Below, in pieces: positions 37,777-47,896 of a DNA stretch of 64,000 bases (its first letter is position 1; each line of letters begins with the position of its first letter). A program made the position numbers and the translations under genes. Source of the DNA: Oscillospiraceae bacterium (GTDB lineage: Bacteria > Bacillota > Clostridia > Oscillospirales > Ruminococcaceae); NCBI GenBank assembly GCA_015067145.1, contig SVNA01000007.1, positions 1-64,000 on the forward strand, in the 5' to 3' direction. The notes beneath the pieces are model-generated. The model saw only the letters and a list, made by a program, of their open reading frames with translations. It had not been told where the DNA came from and did not search any database.

Positions 37777-38679
37777 TTATTCGTCTTTGAAACCGAAATC
37801 GTTGAGGATATAGTTGCTGTCACGCCAGTCCTCTTTTACCTTTACCCAGCATTCCATAAACACTTTCGCACCAAGGAACTGTTCTATATCCATACGGGCC
37901 TGACTGCTGATTTTTTTAAGCATTGCCCCCTGTTTACCGATAATCATACCTTTGTGGCTCTTTCTTTCACAGTAGATAACCACACTGATATCCACCATAT
38001 TTTTGCCTTTTCGTTCCTTGAACTTTTCCACCTCTACGTTTGTGCCGTGCGGTATTTCTTCAAAGAGATTAAGCAGCAGTTTTTCACGGACAATTTCACT
38101 TACAATTACCTTTTCAGGCATATTCGTAATTGCATCTTCTTCAAAATAATGAGGGCCTTCCATTGCATAGCTGTCGATAAGGCCGAGAAGTTCCTCAACC
38201 CCCTCATTATCCTTTGCACTTGTAGCAACAACCCTGTCGAATACACCGATTTCGCTGAGCATTTTCATCTGTTTATCAAGGTCTGCTGCTTTTTTCAGTG
38301 TATCCTTTTTGTTTACTACTGCAATAGCCGGAATTCTGTTCTTTTTAATGCTGTCGACAAGGCTCATTTCCGCCTCGTTAAGCTCACCATATGGCTCGAA
38401 AATCATAACCGCAAGGTCAACATCTGCTATTGTTTTGTGGCTTGTTTTTACCATTCTCTCGCCAAGTTTTGTTCTTGGTGTGTGGATGCCCGGTGTGTCC
38501 ATAAACACAAACTGTGTTGCACCTTTTGTTAGAATGCCTGTAATGCTTGTACGGGTTGTCTGTGGTTTCTGTGTTACAATGGCAATTTTTTCACCAAGAA
38601 TTAGGTTCATAAGTGAAGATTTGCCAACATTTGGTTTGCCAACCATAGCCACAAAGATTGATTTTGTATTGAGTTCCAT
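37777..38679 (-). CDS. era: GTPase Era
   Basis: VAMVGKPNVGKSSLMNLILGEKIAIVTQKPQTTR; C-terminal KH domain. Confidence 0.97.
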   Translation of the reverse strand: MELNTKSIFVAMVGKPNVGKSSLMNLILGEKIAIVTQKPQTTRTSITGILTKGATQFVFMDTPGIHTPRTKLGERMVKTSHKTIADVDLAVMIFEPYGELNEAEMSLVDSIKKNRIPAIAVVNKKDTLKKAADLDKQMKMLSEIGVFDRVVATSAKDNEGVEELLGLIDSYAMEGPHYFEEDAITNMPEKVIVSEIVREKLLLNLFEEIPHGTNVEVEKFKERKGKNMVDISVVIYCERKSHKGMIIGKQGAMLKKISSQARMDIEQFLGAKVFMECWVKVKEDWRDSNYILNDFGFKDE

Positions 38680-38690
38680 AAATTTTACCT

Positions 38691-39155
38691 TTATTTTTTA
38701 TCGTTGATGTTATCGTAAGTTATAAATTTATATGATGCAAAAAGTGTAACTGCAAAGCAAAGAAGCATAATTGGATATGATATAAAGAAACTGAAGATTT
38801 TCTTGAAAACCTCAACATCCCAAAACAGCATAATACCCGCAACAGCCGCTCCGACCGCCACAAGCAGCACACCGCCTGCTGCTGTATCCTTTGCCGCACC
38901 GGCCTGCATATAATGCTCTTTGTCCGGCTTGTCCACTGCTCTTTCCACTGCTGTGTTCATAAGTTCAAAACCCAAAACTGTAAAACATATAAACAACAGC
39001 AGCACCTTTTGCGTAAGGGTGAAATCATAAAACCTTGAAAAAATCAGCACATAAAAAGCCACCACAATATCTATACGTACATTGCGTTCTTCCTTTATGC
39101 CTGTCCATATTCCATTGAGGGCATAGCCCAGACTTTTTACAAGTTTTGCAATCAT
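38691..39155 (-). CDS. dgkA: Diacylglycerol/undecaprenol kinase family protein
   Basis: LGYALNGIWTGIKEERNVRIDIVVAFYV...GFELMNTAVERAVD. Confidence 0.9.
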   Translation of the reverse strand: MIAKLVKSLGYALNGIWTGIKEERNVRIDIVVAFYVLIFSRFYDFTLTQKVLLLFICFTVLGFELMNTAVERAVDKPDKEHYMQAGAAKDTAAGGVLLVAVGAAVAGIMLFWDVEVFKKIFSFFISYPIMLLCFAVTLFASYKFITYDNINDKK

Positions 39156-39157
39156 TT

Positions 39158-39658
39158 TTATTCAATATCCTGACCGTATGTAAATGTTCGCTGAAGCCCA
39201 AGTTTTGCAAGTACCTGTTCTTCCTTTTCGCGCATAACTGCAGCTTCTCTGCCGCCATTTTCATGGTCATATCCAAGGAGATGATACATGGAATGAACTG
39301 TGAGAAATGCCACTTCTCGCTGCAGAGAGTGACCGTATAAGTCGGCCTGTTCCATAGCTTTTTCAAGAGAAATTACAATGTCCCCCAGAAGGACAGCACC
39401 TGTATCCTGGTCAACATCGTATGTATCTTCCTCGCCCAAAGGGAAGGAAAGCACATCCGTCGGCTGCGGTTTGTTGCGGAAATCACCATTGAGCTGTGCT
39501 ATTTCTTCGTTATCAACAAATGTTACGGAAACTTCACAGTCCTCTTCAAAACCTTCGTTTACCAGAACTGCATTGCAGCTTCTTCTTATAAGCAGTTTGA
39601 TGCCTGCAGGCACCTTTACCGCTTTCTGACTGTTCTGAATTAAAACTTTATTTGACAT
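39158..39658 (-). CDS. ybeY: rRNA maturation RNase YbeY
   Basis: HSMYHLLGYDHENG zinc motif; NGDFRNKPQPTDVLSFPL. Confidence 0.95.
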   Translation of the reverse strand: MSNKVLIQNSQKAVKVPAGIKLLIRRSCNAVLVNEGFEEDCEVSVTFVDNEEIAQLNGDFRNKPQPTDVLSFPLGEEDTYDVDQDTGAVLLGDIVISLEKAMEQADLYGHSLQREVAFLTVHSMYHLLGYDHENGGREAAVMREKEEQVLAKLGLQRTFTYGQDIE

Positions 39659-40664
39659 ATCTGTATTTACCTCTTTTTTCTGCACCCGGGTTATATGCCG
39701 GTCTGTCAGGTTTTTCTGTTGCTGCTTTTTCATAAGCCTTTACGATATCCTGAACAAGCTTGTGTCTTACAACGTCTTTTTCTGAAAGACGTATGATTGC
39801 TATATCATCTATATTTTTGAGAATTGAGATGGCATCCTTGAGACCTGACTTTTTATCTGCAGGCAGGTCAATCTGTGTAACGTCACCTGTCACAACAATT
39901 TTTGAACCGTTACCCATACGTGTAAGGAACATCTTCATCTGTTCCTTTGTTGTGTTCTGTGCTTCGTCCAGAATGATAAAGCTGTCATCAAGGGTACGTC
40001 CACGCATATATGCAAGCGGGGCAACTTCAATAACTCCCTTTTCCATAAGTTTCTGGAAGGTTTCCGGTCCAATCATATCAAACAGTCCGTCATAAAGCGG
40101 ACGTAGATAAGGGTCAACCTTATTCTGCAGGTCCCCCGGCAGAAAGCCCAGCTTTTCCCCTGCTTCAACTGCAGGCCGTGTGAGGATAATTCTGGAAACC
40201 TGACCGGATTTGAAAGCTTTTACCGCCATTGCAACAGCAAGATAAGTTTTACCTGTGCCTGCAGGGCCGATACCGAATGTGATGCTGTTTTTGCTGATAG
40301 CCTTGAGATATTCGGTCTGTCCCAGGGTCTTGCTGCGGATAGGCTTGCCTTTTGCTGTGAGCAGAACAAGATCAGAATGCATATTTTTAACCTTTTCTGC
40401 ATCGCCTGACTGTGCCATATTTATACAGTAATGTATAGACTGTTCATCAAGTGTTGTACCCTGAGAGTACAGATCTGTCATAGTATTGAGTGCTGTGAGA
40501 GTTTTGCGGACATTCTCATCTTCACCAATAATTTTAAACTCTGTTCCGCGGCATACAATACCAACACCGAAAGCTTTTTCCAGATCTGTGATATTTTTGT
40601 TGAAAGGCCCGCTTATAAGCAGGGCAATATCATTTGTCAACGCTTCAAAAATTTTTTCTGCCAA
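39648..40664 (-). CDS. phoH: PhoH family protein
   Basis: ITFGIGPAGTGKTYLAVAMAV...ILTRPAVEAGEKLGFLPGDLQNKVDPYLRPLYD. Confidence 0.95.
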   Translation of the reverse strand: MAEKIFEALTNDIALLISGPFNKNITDLEKAFGVGIVCRGTEFKIIGEDENVRKTLTALNTMTDLYSQGTTLDEQSIHYCINMAQSGDAEKVKNMHSDLVLLTAKGKPIRSKTLGQTEYLKAISKNSITFGIGPAGTGKTYLAVAMAVKAFKSGQVSRIILTRPAVEAGEKLGFLPGDLQNKVDPYLRPLYDGLFDMIGPETFQKLMEKGVIEVAPLAYMRGRTLDDSFIILDEAQNTTKEQMKMFLTRMGNGSKIVVTGDVTQIDLPADKKSGLKDAISILKNIDDIAIIRLSEKDVVRHKLVQDIVKAYEKAATEKPDRPAYNPGAEKRGKYRYVK

Positions 40665-40751
40665 ATTGCCACCTCAAAAAATTAATACTTTTTCAATTTA
40701 TTAGTATAACATATATTTTCATACAAGTAAATTATTATATATAAATAATTA

Positions 40752-41885
40752 TTATCTGGTGATATCATAATATCCCTGTATTTTACAGTTTATTGTCAGC
40801 GATTTTTCATCTGCATTTTGTGAAATATCTTTGCTTTGTATATCTATCAGTGCCCTGTCGCTTTTTATCATGGCTTCAATCACCTTTAGTCCTGCTGAAT
40901 ATGCCGCAGACTCGTCTCTTGCTATGTGAATCATTTCTTTATTATAGAATTTTGTTTTTTCTATTGTTGCCGGCAGCCTAAAACCCATAAATGACATATA
41001 TTCAAACGATTTTTCCGTATCATATCTATTCCATTTTTCTGTATCCGCTTTCTGCACATAAAACTTTTTGTCCAGCAGCTTTATCACTGTCTGTTGTTGC
41101 ACTTCTCCCGTTCTCAGCCATATATCTTTTTCAAAATCAATCTGTGCAGTATATTCTTTTTCGCATATTGCTTTTATATACGCCCGTGGCATAACCTGCT
41201 GCAAAGTTCCGTTGCGGTCTAAATATGTTGCACTTACAAGAATATCCCCTTTGTATACAGACTGTCCGATCTGCACCTGTGAAAAACCTTTATAAACCCG
41301 CAAATCCTCTATAATACCGCTTTCTGTTGCAACAATATTTCCGCTGGTACTGCTCTCAAGGTATGGCAATTTATTTATTGCCGGATCTATTTTGCAGGTG
41401 AGAACACCTTTTGAAAAGTTCATCGTCAGATATCCTATATTGTCAACCTCCATAAATATCTGCTGAACAGTTCCGTTGTTTTTTTCCTGCGAAAAAACAC
41501 TGCCTGCATATATCCCGTTTGCATAAAGCATACTGTAAACATCCACGGTTATCTTTTCATCAGGTGAAATCACATCAATGCACCAGATAACACGACTGAA
41601 TAAAAAAAGATATAAAAACACCATTGCTGCACCCATAAGCAATCCTTTGCGTTTTAATATCTTTCGTATTTTAAAATATATACCTTTTTTTGCTACTATT
41701 TTTGTTCTGCACTGAAATTTTTTTGCCAGTCTTGCTATATCTTTATAATCGGAAGCAAGGCAAGTTGCTTTTATACCGAATTTTGTACTTTCCGCCGATG
41801 AAATATAAAATTCATTTTCCACAAGATGGTTCAGAAATTCACAGTACAAACCCGAAATAATTTCAAATTTTACCTTGCTGGGCAT
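40752..41885 (-). CDS. yqfD: Sporulation protein YqfD
   Basis: Position downstream of yqfC and upstream of phoH; single-TM architecture, WCIDV motif. Confidence 0.88.
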   Translation of the reverse strand: MPSKVKFEIISGLYCEFLNHLVENEFYISSAESTKFGIKATCLASDYKDIARLAKKFQCRTKIVAKKGIYFKIRKILKRKGLLMGAAMVFLYLFLFSRVIWCIDVISPDEKITVDVYSMLYANGIYAGSVFSQEKNNGTVQQIFMEVDNIGYLTMNFSKGVLTCKIDPAINKLPYLESSTSGNIVATESGIIEDLRVYKGFSQVQIGQSVYKGDILVSATYLDRNGTLQQVMPRAYIKAICEKEYTAQIDFEKDIWLRTGEVQQQTVIKLLDKKFYVQKADTEKWNRYDTEKSFEYMSFMGFRLPATIEKTKFYNKEMIHIARDESAAYSAGLKVIEAMIKSDRALIDIQSKDISQNADEKSLTINCKIQGYYDITR

Positions 41886-42181
41886 TATCGGGCCTCCTTT
41901 GTAAAAATCTCAATTTTCATTATTTCACCGCTAACCGTGGCATTATATTTATTGCATGCAGTTATGGTTATGTTATCGCCATAGATATATACTGTTTTAT
42001 TGTATGTTTCAAGTGCAATCATTCTGCCGTTGTAATCAATTATCTTTTTAAAATTTTCCAAAGTTGTACAACCATTTATATCAATACTGATAGATGTCGG
42101 GCTGGCATCCTGAGAAACTGAATAAATATCCTTTATAATTTTTGATACAGGCTTTTTTTCTTTACAGGGTTTCAATTTCAT
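41885..42181 (-). CDS. yqfC: Sporulation protein YqfC (YabP family)
   Basis: SISIDINGCTTLENFKKIIDYNGRMIALETYNKTVYIYGDNITIT. Confidence 0.85.
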   Translation of the reverse strand: MKLKPCKEKKPVSKIIKDIYSVSQDASPTSISIDINGCTTLENFKKIIDYNGRMIALETYNKTVYIYGDNITITACNKYNATVSGEIMKIEIFTKEAR

Positions 42182-42238
42182 AATACTTCACCTAAAAAAA
42201 CTTTTTACAACATATATATTGAGATATGAGGTGATGTT

Positions 42239-43303
42239 ATGCGGTATGAACAGACAAAAAAATATATACAGGTAATTTTTATCATTCTGGTAATGTATAT
42301 TTATTTTAAAAATTCTCAGCTTATAGTAAGTTCTGTAAAAGATGGACTTTTGCTGTGTTACAATGTCGTAATACCTTCTTTATTTGTTTTTATGGTTATA
42401 TGCAGCATTATCTCCAATCTCAGCTGCTGCGAACTTCTGGCACTCCCCTTTATGCCATATTTCCGCCTTATACATATAAACGACAAACGGGTAGCCGCCT
42501 ATTGTATTCTTTCTGTCATGGGCGGCTTTGCCACAGGTGGAATAATGCTTGATAAGCTGGAAAAAGAATTTGATTGTGATAAAAACACTTTGGGGATACT
42601 GTCGATTATTATGACCGGCAACTCTCCGTCTTTTGTAATTCTGGCTGTCGGACTTCATTATCTGAGAAATATTTATATGGGAATTATTTTATATTTTTCC
42701 ATTATAAGTTCGGCTTTTATAACTGCATTTATCCTATCTTTTATACACAAACCATACATCAAATATACATCAAAAAATCAATTAGTATCAACTAATATCA
42801 TATTGTTTTCAATTAAAAAATCCACAACTTCCATTATAGATATCTGCGGTGTTGTAACACTGACATTCTGTATGTGTAAAGTATTTTCATTTTACACGGA
42901 TAACAGCTTAATATTACTTGGTTTTTCCATATTTACTGAAGTAACATCCGCCTGCGAAATAATTTCAGAATATTTTGGAAACAATTTATATTTGTTATTA
43001 CTAACTTTAGTTTTATTCACTGTAAGTGCATATCTGCAGGTAAAATCTATTGGCAACAATAATACATTAAGTTTTAAAATTTTATTTTTATCAAAAATTA
43101 TACAGATTCCTTTATCTCTGATTACACTCCGCACATTGCTTAATCTATTTCCGCAGACAATAAAAGTATATGCCAGTGGGAACATCACAGTAAATCCCTA
43201 TTGGAACAAACCTCAGATTTCCTTCTGCCTGGTTGTTATCATGCTTTGCTTTTCTCTTTTGTTAGATAAAAAAACTGAAGTATTTACTAATAAACAAAAA
43301 TGA
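42239..43303 (+). CDS. YlbJ-like sporulation integral membrane protein
   Basis: Polytopic, LCYNVVIPSLFVFMVICSII, MGGFATGGIMLDKL; divergent from yqfC. Confidence 0.6.
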   Translation: MRYEQTKKYIQVIFIILVMYIYFKNSQLIVSSVKDGLLLCYNVVIPSLFVFMVICSIISNLSCCELLALPFMPYFRLIHINDKRVAAYCILSVMGGFATGGIMLDKLEKEFDCDKNTLGILSIIMTGNSPSFVILAVGLHYLRNIYMGIILYFSIISSAFITAFILSFIHKPYIKYTSKNQLVSTNIILFSIKKSTTSIIDICGVVTLTFCMCKVFSFYTDNSLILLGFSIFTEVTSACEIISEYFGNNLYLLLLTLVLFTVSAYLQVKSIGNNNTLSFKILFLSKIIQIPLSLITLRTLLNLFPQTIKVYASGNITVNPYWNKPQISFCLVVIMLCFSLLLDKKTEVFTNKQK

Positions 43304-43330
43304 TATATACTTTAACATAGAGGTGAAATT

Positions 43331-43561
43331 ATGGGAATCTTTAAAACAACAAAACCATTGTTCGGAAACAGCATTGACCCTGCCTGTACATACTGTCAGT
43401 TCGGAAATCCTTCCAGCGATGAACATATGATTTTATGCAGTAAAAAAGGGGTAGTTTCTCCATACTATTCCTGTAATAAATTTTTATACTGCCCAACCAA
43501 ACGCATTCCGAAACGAATGCCCAAACTTCCTGATTTTTCGCCCGAAGAATTTAAATTATAA
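43331..43561 (+). CDS. Small Cys-rich protein, unknown
   Basis: 76 aa, CTYCQF...LCSKKG...YYSCNKFLYC. Confidence 0.65.
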   Translation: MGIFKTTKPLFGNSIDPACTYCQFGNPSSDEHMILCSKKGVVSPYYSCNKFLYCPTKRIPKRMPKLPDFSPEEFKL

Positions 43562-43573
43562 AAATAAAATCTG

Positions 43574-43611
43574 TACTTTCCTGCATAGAAAAGTACAGAT
43601 TTTTATTATTT
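43574..43611. terminator. Terminator-like hairpin
   Basis: AAAATCTGTACTTTCCTGCATAGAAAAGTACAGATTTTT. Confidence 0.65.
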
Positions 43612-44984
43612 TACCACACATACCATCGCACAGAAAAAGTGTAAAGATATATTATGTTCAATGATATACAGCAGATTGTCATAACAGTATCTGCTTTTTT
43701 ATTGCATGTGACAACTGCAGCTGCAACCGGAAGTGCCGCAAAGCCAGCAAGATATCTCGGGGCACTGAGCAGCCATGTAGCCCCTATTGCTACAATAAAG
43801 TATGCAATAAACCATGCTGTATATCCCGGCCTGAGTTTTTTTACCGCAAATATCATCAGTACCAATGCTGAAAAAATCATCAGTACGTTAGGTGCCCACA
43901 GTCCTGCGATTATTTTGTAGTTTTCTCCCCAGTTACCTACTATAAGCTCTGTCTGATAACTGGCTGTATTAAAAAACCAACCCGGATTCTGACTCCAGTG
44001 CCTGCTCTGGTACTCCATAAACTTAAGAAAATCACCTGATACCATATAATTAATAACACAATACATCGCAAAACCTGTCGGTATCAACAGCACTGATATG
44101 CTATTTTTTATAATGTATGATTTTTTTAACAGCCTTGTATTGTTTCTGCAGATTTCATTTACCAATTCAAATATCAGCGGGACGATCAGTGTTATTCCCA
44201 AAGAGCGTGTAAAGGATGCATAGCCCCCGAAAAAACATCCCAAAACCCACTTTTTAGTCCGTATGCAGTATATGCATGATATGCTCATAAGCAGAAACAG
44301 ACTCTCGCTCATCGGCCCCGCAAAGAAAAAAGAAGCTGGCATGATACAAAGATATTTTATTGCTCGCATTGCTTCACTGTGGGTAAAATCAAGTCTCATA
44401 AGTTTATATAACATACATCCTGATGTTGCATATGACAAAACAGAAACAATAAATCCCGCTTTGTAGTAATCATGTATTATAAACACAGCAGCCTTTATAA
44501 GCAAAGGATATCCGGGCAGGAACACCAGCTGAACCAATCTGTCCCACTCCCCTTCAGACAGATACCACTCCTTTGCAATATCCTGATAATGTCTGGCATC
44601 TGTTTCCATCCACACTGCAAGACTATCCGAAAAAGTTTGAGCATATCCTTTTGTGTATCTTATAAAAAATATCAAAAGCAAAGTGAATACACAGAAAACT
44701 GTAAGTGCCGAAAATATTTTTATATATGTATACCTTGGCACATCTGTTTCTTTGTTTAACTTTCCGTCACCATATTCATCAGCATTTCCCCAGAAATCCA
44801 TCCATTTGGGAACAAATTTTATATATATCACCCATGCCAATGAAGCACTTGCAAATGCCGCCAGCCAGCCATACCACGTTATACTGCTTTTTGTAAAGCT
44901 CCAGTGAATAAACACTATTACGAGAATCGCTGTTCCCAATACAGCCAGGAACAGCGATATTTTTTTTGATAGTTCTTTTTCCAT
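43611..44984 (-). CDS. PIG-V-like mannosyltransferase family membrane protein
   Basis: ARHYQDIAKEWY...VFLPGYPLLIKAAVFI...MPASFFFAGPMSESLFLL pattern. Confidence 0.7.
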   Translation of the reverse strand: MEKELSKKISLFLAVLGTAILVIVFIHWSFTKSSITWYGWLAAFASASLAWVIYIKFVPKWMDFWGNADEYGDGKLNKETDVPRYTYIKIFSALTVFCVFTLLLIFFIRYTKGYAQTFSDSLAVWMETDARHYQDIAKEWYLSEGEWDRLVQLVFLPGYPLLIKAAVFIIHDYYKAGFIVSVLSYATSGCMLYKLMRLDFTHSEAMRAIKYLCIMPASFFFAGPMSESLFLLMSISCIYCIRTKKWVLGCFFGGYASFTRSLGITLIVPLIFELVNEICRNNTRLLKKSYIIKNSISVLLIPTGFAMYCVINYMVSGDFLKFMEYQSRHWSQNPGWFFNTASYQTELIVGNWGENYKIIAGLWAPNVLMIFSALVLMIFAVKKLRPGYTAWFIAYFIVAIGATWLLSAPRYLAGFAALPVAAAVVTCNKKADTVMTICCISLNIIYLYTFSVRWYVW

Positions 44985-44986
44985 TA

Positions 44987-46420
44987 TCAGCTCTTTTTAA
45001 TCATATTTTTATAAAAATCCACCGCCAGCGGCAATGCACCTTTAAATATATTTTCGTTGAGTGCATGTATACTGCCGTACTGCTGTTTGTCAATATACAG
45101 AGGAGCAAAGCGGAGAGCATTAGGTGTCAGGTCTTTATAGAATTTTGCATCTGTACCGCCTGTCATTGTGTATGGGCAGATAGATACACCAGGATAAATC
45201 TCTTTTGCAACTTCTTCAACAAGATGGAAAGGCTGGCTGTCATAGCTGACCACAGGACAGGAACTGTCAGAGTAGATAACCTCTGTATCAATATCATATT
45301 TTTTAGCAATTTCAGAGATGATTTTTATGCTTTCATCCCTGTCCTGATGTGGAATATATCTCATATTGCCTGTCACATAAGCTTCCTGTGGCAGAACATT
45401 GTAGCCATCAGAACCTTTTGCCGTTGTAAAAGCAAGGGTTGTACGCACCATAGCACCTGCTGCTGAACTGATGGATGGCAGTAATTTAAGCAGAAGTTTT
45501 TCAAAAATCCAGAGGTTCGAGAATATAAGCTTCATTCCGAAATTCATATTCGGTGTCATTCTGCGGAACATTTCTCTTACCGTCGGGCTCATCTCGCTGC
45601 GGAAAGGATAGTTTTTTTCTACTTCACACATAAATTTACCCAAACGCACAAGCGGAGTGTTTTTAGTAGGTGCAGATGCGTGTCCGCCATTGCTCTTTGC
45701 AACAAACTTAACGTCACCATAACCTTTTTCAACCACACCAACCATGCCGTACATACCTTTAACGCCGCCTACAGGCTCTTCGAGAATCATGCCGCCTTCG
45801 TCCATAAGGTATGCAAGTTCAACGCCATTATCTTTAAGATACTGAACAGTAGCAGGTGCACCTTCGCCTGACCATTCCTCTGTACAGCTGGAAGCAATAT
45901 ATACGTCACATTCTGGTTCAAAACCTTCTGAAATAAGTTCTTCAACTGCACCAAGCATACAGCAGAGGCTTGCTTTTGTATCGACAGTACCTCTGCCCCA
46001 TATTCTGCCTGTTTCGTCAATATCTCCCGAGAACGCTTCGTGCTCCCAGGTTCCGTTTGCCTCAACAACATCGTGATGGCTCATAAAAAGTACAGGCTTT
46101 GTTGTACCTTTACCCTGCCATTTAAAAAGAAGACTGCCGTTGAAAACCTGTTTTTCACATTTTTCGTGAATGTTTGGAAATAGTTTTTCCAGTTCTTCGT
46201 GGAAAGTATAAAACTTGTTTCTTTCCTGCTGGTCTCTGCAGGAAATTGTTTCAATCTTTACCATTCTGGAAAGTTTTTCACCGTATTCATCAGCACGGCT
46301 GCTTTTATCAAGGTTTATCTTTGCATTTACAGCTTCTGTTGGTTTTGCTGCAAGTGTACGCATAACAAGAACTACAGCAAGCAAAACAATAAAAGCCAGA
46401 ACAATCAACAATATTTTCAT
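44987..46420 (-). CDS. M20 family metallopeptidase
   Basis: VLFMSHHDVVEANGTWEHEAFSGDIDETGRIWGRGTVDTKA. Confidence 0.93.
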   Translation of the reverse strand: MKILLIVLAFIVLLAVVLVMRTLAAKPTEAVNAKINLDKSSRADEYGEKLSRMVKIETISCRDQQERNKFYTFHEELEKLFPNIHEKCEKQVFNGSLLFKWQGKGTTKPVLFMSHHDVVEANGTWEHEAFSGDIDETGRIWGRGTVDTKASLCCMLGAVEELISEGFEPECDVYIASSCTEEWSGEGAPATVQYLKDNGVELAYLMDEGGMILEEPVGGVKGMYGMVGVVEKGYGDVKFVAKSNGGHASAPTKNTPLVRLGKFMCEVEKNYPFRSEMSPTVREMFRRMTPNMNFGMKLIFSNLWIFEKLLLKLLPSISSAAGAMVRTTLAFTTAKGSDGYNVLPQEAYVTGNMRYIPHQDRDESIKIISEIAKKYDIDTEVIYSDSSCPVVSYDSQPFHLVEEVAKEIYPGVSICPYTMTGGTDAKFYKDLTPNALRFAPLYIDKQQYGSIHALNENIFKGALPLAVDFYKNMIKKS

Positions 46421-46433
46421 AATTTACACCACC

Positions 46434-47117
46434 TTAAAGTTTGTCTTTTTTAAAGAGGATAAATCCGATAGCCAATGCCAGTGCACCGCTTGGGATGATA
46501 AGTACGCTTGTCTGATTAATCATCGATGGAACGAAGATGCACAATGCTGACATCAGTACCAGTGGGATAACTGCAATTTTAGGTGATTTTGCAAAATATT
46601 TAAGGCCCAAAGCACCAAACAAGGCAGGAACAACGTTGTTGAATGCAGGAAGAAGCATTTCGTTCTGAAGTACAGGCTGCAGAGGAACAAGAAGTACAAC
46701 ACCTACAACAATAACCAGCATTGTAACGATTGCACTTGTTGCAACGCTGATTGTGGAGATAATCTCGCTTTCGGCACTGCCGGACTCTGTACCTGCAATA
46801 TCCTGTGCATTCATGGCACAAGGAATTTTCATATTTGTAACGTTACCTGTGATAAAGGAAAGATAACTGCCGCCTACGCCCAGCATTGGTGCATAAACCA
46901 GAAATTCCACCAGAGATACAGGAAGATAAATCATAGCCACCTTTATATAACCTGCAAGAAATCCTTTTCCGTCAGGTGATATTCCGTATATTGCACCAAA
47001 AACAAATGGTACAACCGTGAGAATAATCATAGTGGCAAGCATTGTAACTCTGCCCAGACGGTGCAGACCGTTATTGAACTGTTCAAGATATTTTTCTCTT
47101 TCTGTCATTGTCGGCAC
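46434..47117 (-). CDS. Polytopic membrane protein, probable transport partner of the DUF5058 protein
   Basis: Multi-TM; 4-nt gap to the upstream DUF5058 gene. Confidence 0.55.
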   Translation of the reverse strand: MPTMTEREKYLEQFNNGLHRLGRVTMLATMIILTVVPFVFGAIYGISPDGKGFLAGYIKVAMIYLPVSLVEFLVYAPMLGVGGSYLSFITGNVTNMKIPCAMNAQDIAGTESGSAESEIISTISVATSAIVTMLVIVVGVVLLVPLQPVLQNEMLLPAFNNVVPALFGALGLKYFAKSPKIAVIPLVLMSALCIFVPSMINQTSVLIIPSGALALAIGFILFKKDKL

Positions 47118-47121
47118 CTCC

Positions 47122-47868
47122 TTACAAAATCATACCAAAGCCAACTGCAGCAGCCATAGCTATAAGCATGCTTGCCGCCAGACTGAAGTTTTCAAGGCTT
47201 ACTTTACCTTTTTTCTGAATCAGAAATTCGAATCCGGCCATAGCTATTGCCGCAACGATTGCAACAATCAGAGGCATAATATCCGAATCTGCCCTCGGCA
47301 CCGCTTTACCGATATAAGAACCTATGTAAGCACCGCAGAGACCGACAAACATAGCTGTTGTTGCGTGTGCACCAAAACCCGGTTTGCCGCTTTTTTCCTT
47401 TTTAGGATTCTGACGGATTTTTTTGAGATATACTTTGAGGAAAAACAATGTATAAAACAATCCTCCCAGAATACCCACAGTCATAACCAGTGCTATTGTA
47501 ACAAACGATTCAATATTCAATTCTGCAAGTCTTAAACCTGTAAGACCAACACTCTGTGCTGCAATCTCTGCAACATTAAGCTCATACTGCAATGAACCTA
47601 TTACAGAAAGACGCAACCAGGAAAGTGGAACACCCAGTGTACCGCTGAGAGCAATTACACCCAGAAGAATACTGATGGATGGCAATAGTGTAAATGTTGC
47701 ACTTGATGTAATGGTCTTTTTGAGCACAGCAGGATCCATGCCAATTTTAATCCCAGCTCTGTAGCACTTAATAAGAAACACAAAACACATTACTGTTATA
47801 AAAGCAAGCACCAGTGCAACAATAAGATAAAAGGATCCCGCATTTACCTGTGATAAGTAGTTATTCAT
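47122..47868 (-). CDS. DUF5058 family membrane protein
   Basis: SSATFTLLPSISILLGVIALSGTLGVPLSWLRLSVIGSLQYEL. Confidence 0.7.
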   Translation of the reverse strand: MNNYLSQVNAGSFYLIVALVLAFITVMCFVFLIKCYRAGIKIGMDPAVLKKTITSSATFTLLPSISILLGVIALSGTLGVPLSWLRLSVIGSLQYELNVAEIAAQSVGLTGLRLAELNIESFVTIALVMTVGILGGLFYTLFFLKVYLKKIRQNPKKEKSGKPGFGAHATTAMFVGLCGAYIGSYIGKAVPRADSDIMPLIVAIVAAIAMAGFEFLIQKKGKVSLENFSLAASMLIAMAAAVGFGMIL

Positions 47869-47896
47869 AACTTTTCTCCCTGAAAAATTTATTATA

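Noticed and set aside
37744-38532. 262-aa plus-strand ORF antisense to era
   Set aside because: Antisense shadow of a core gene
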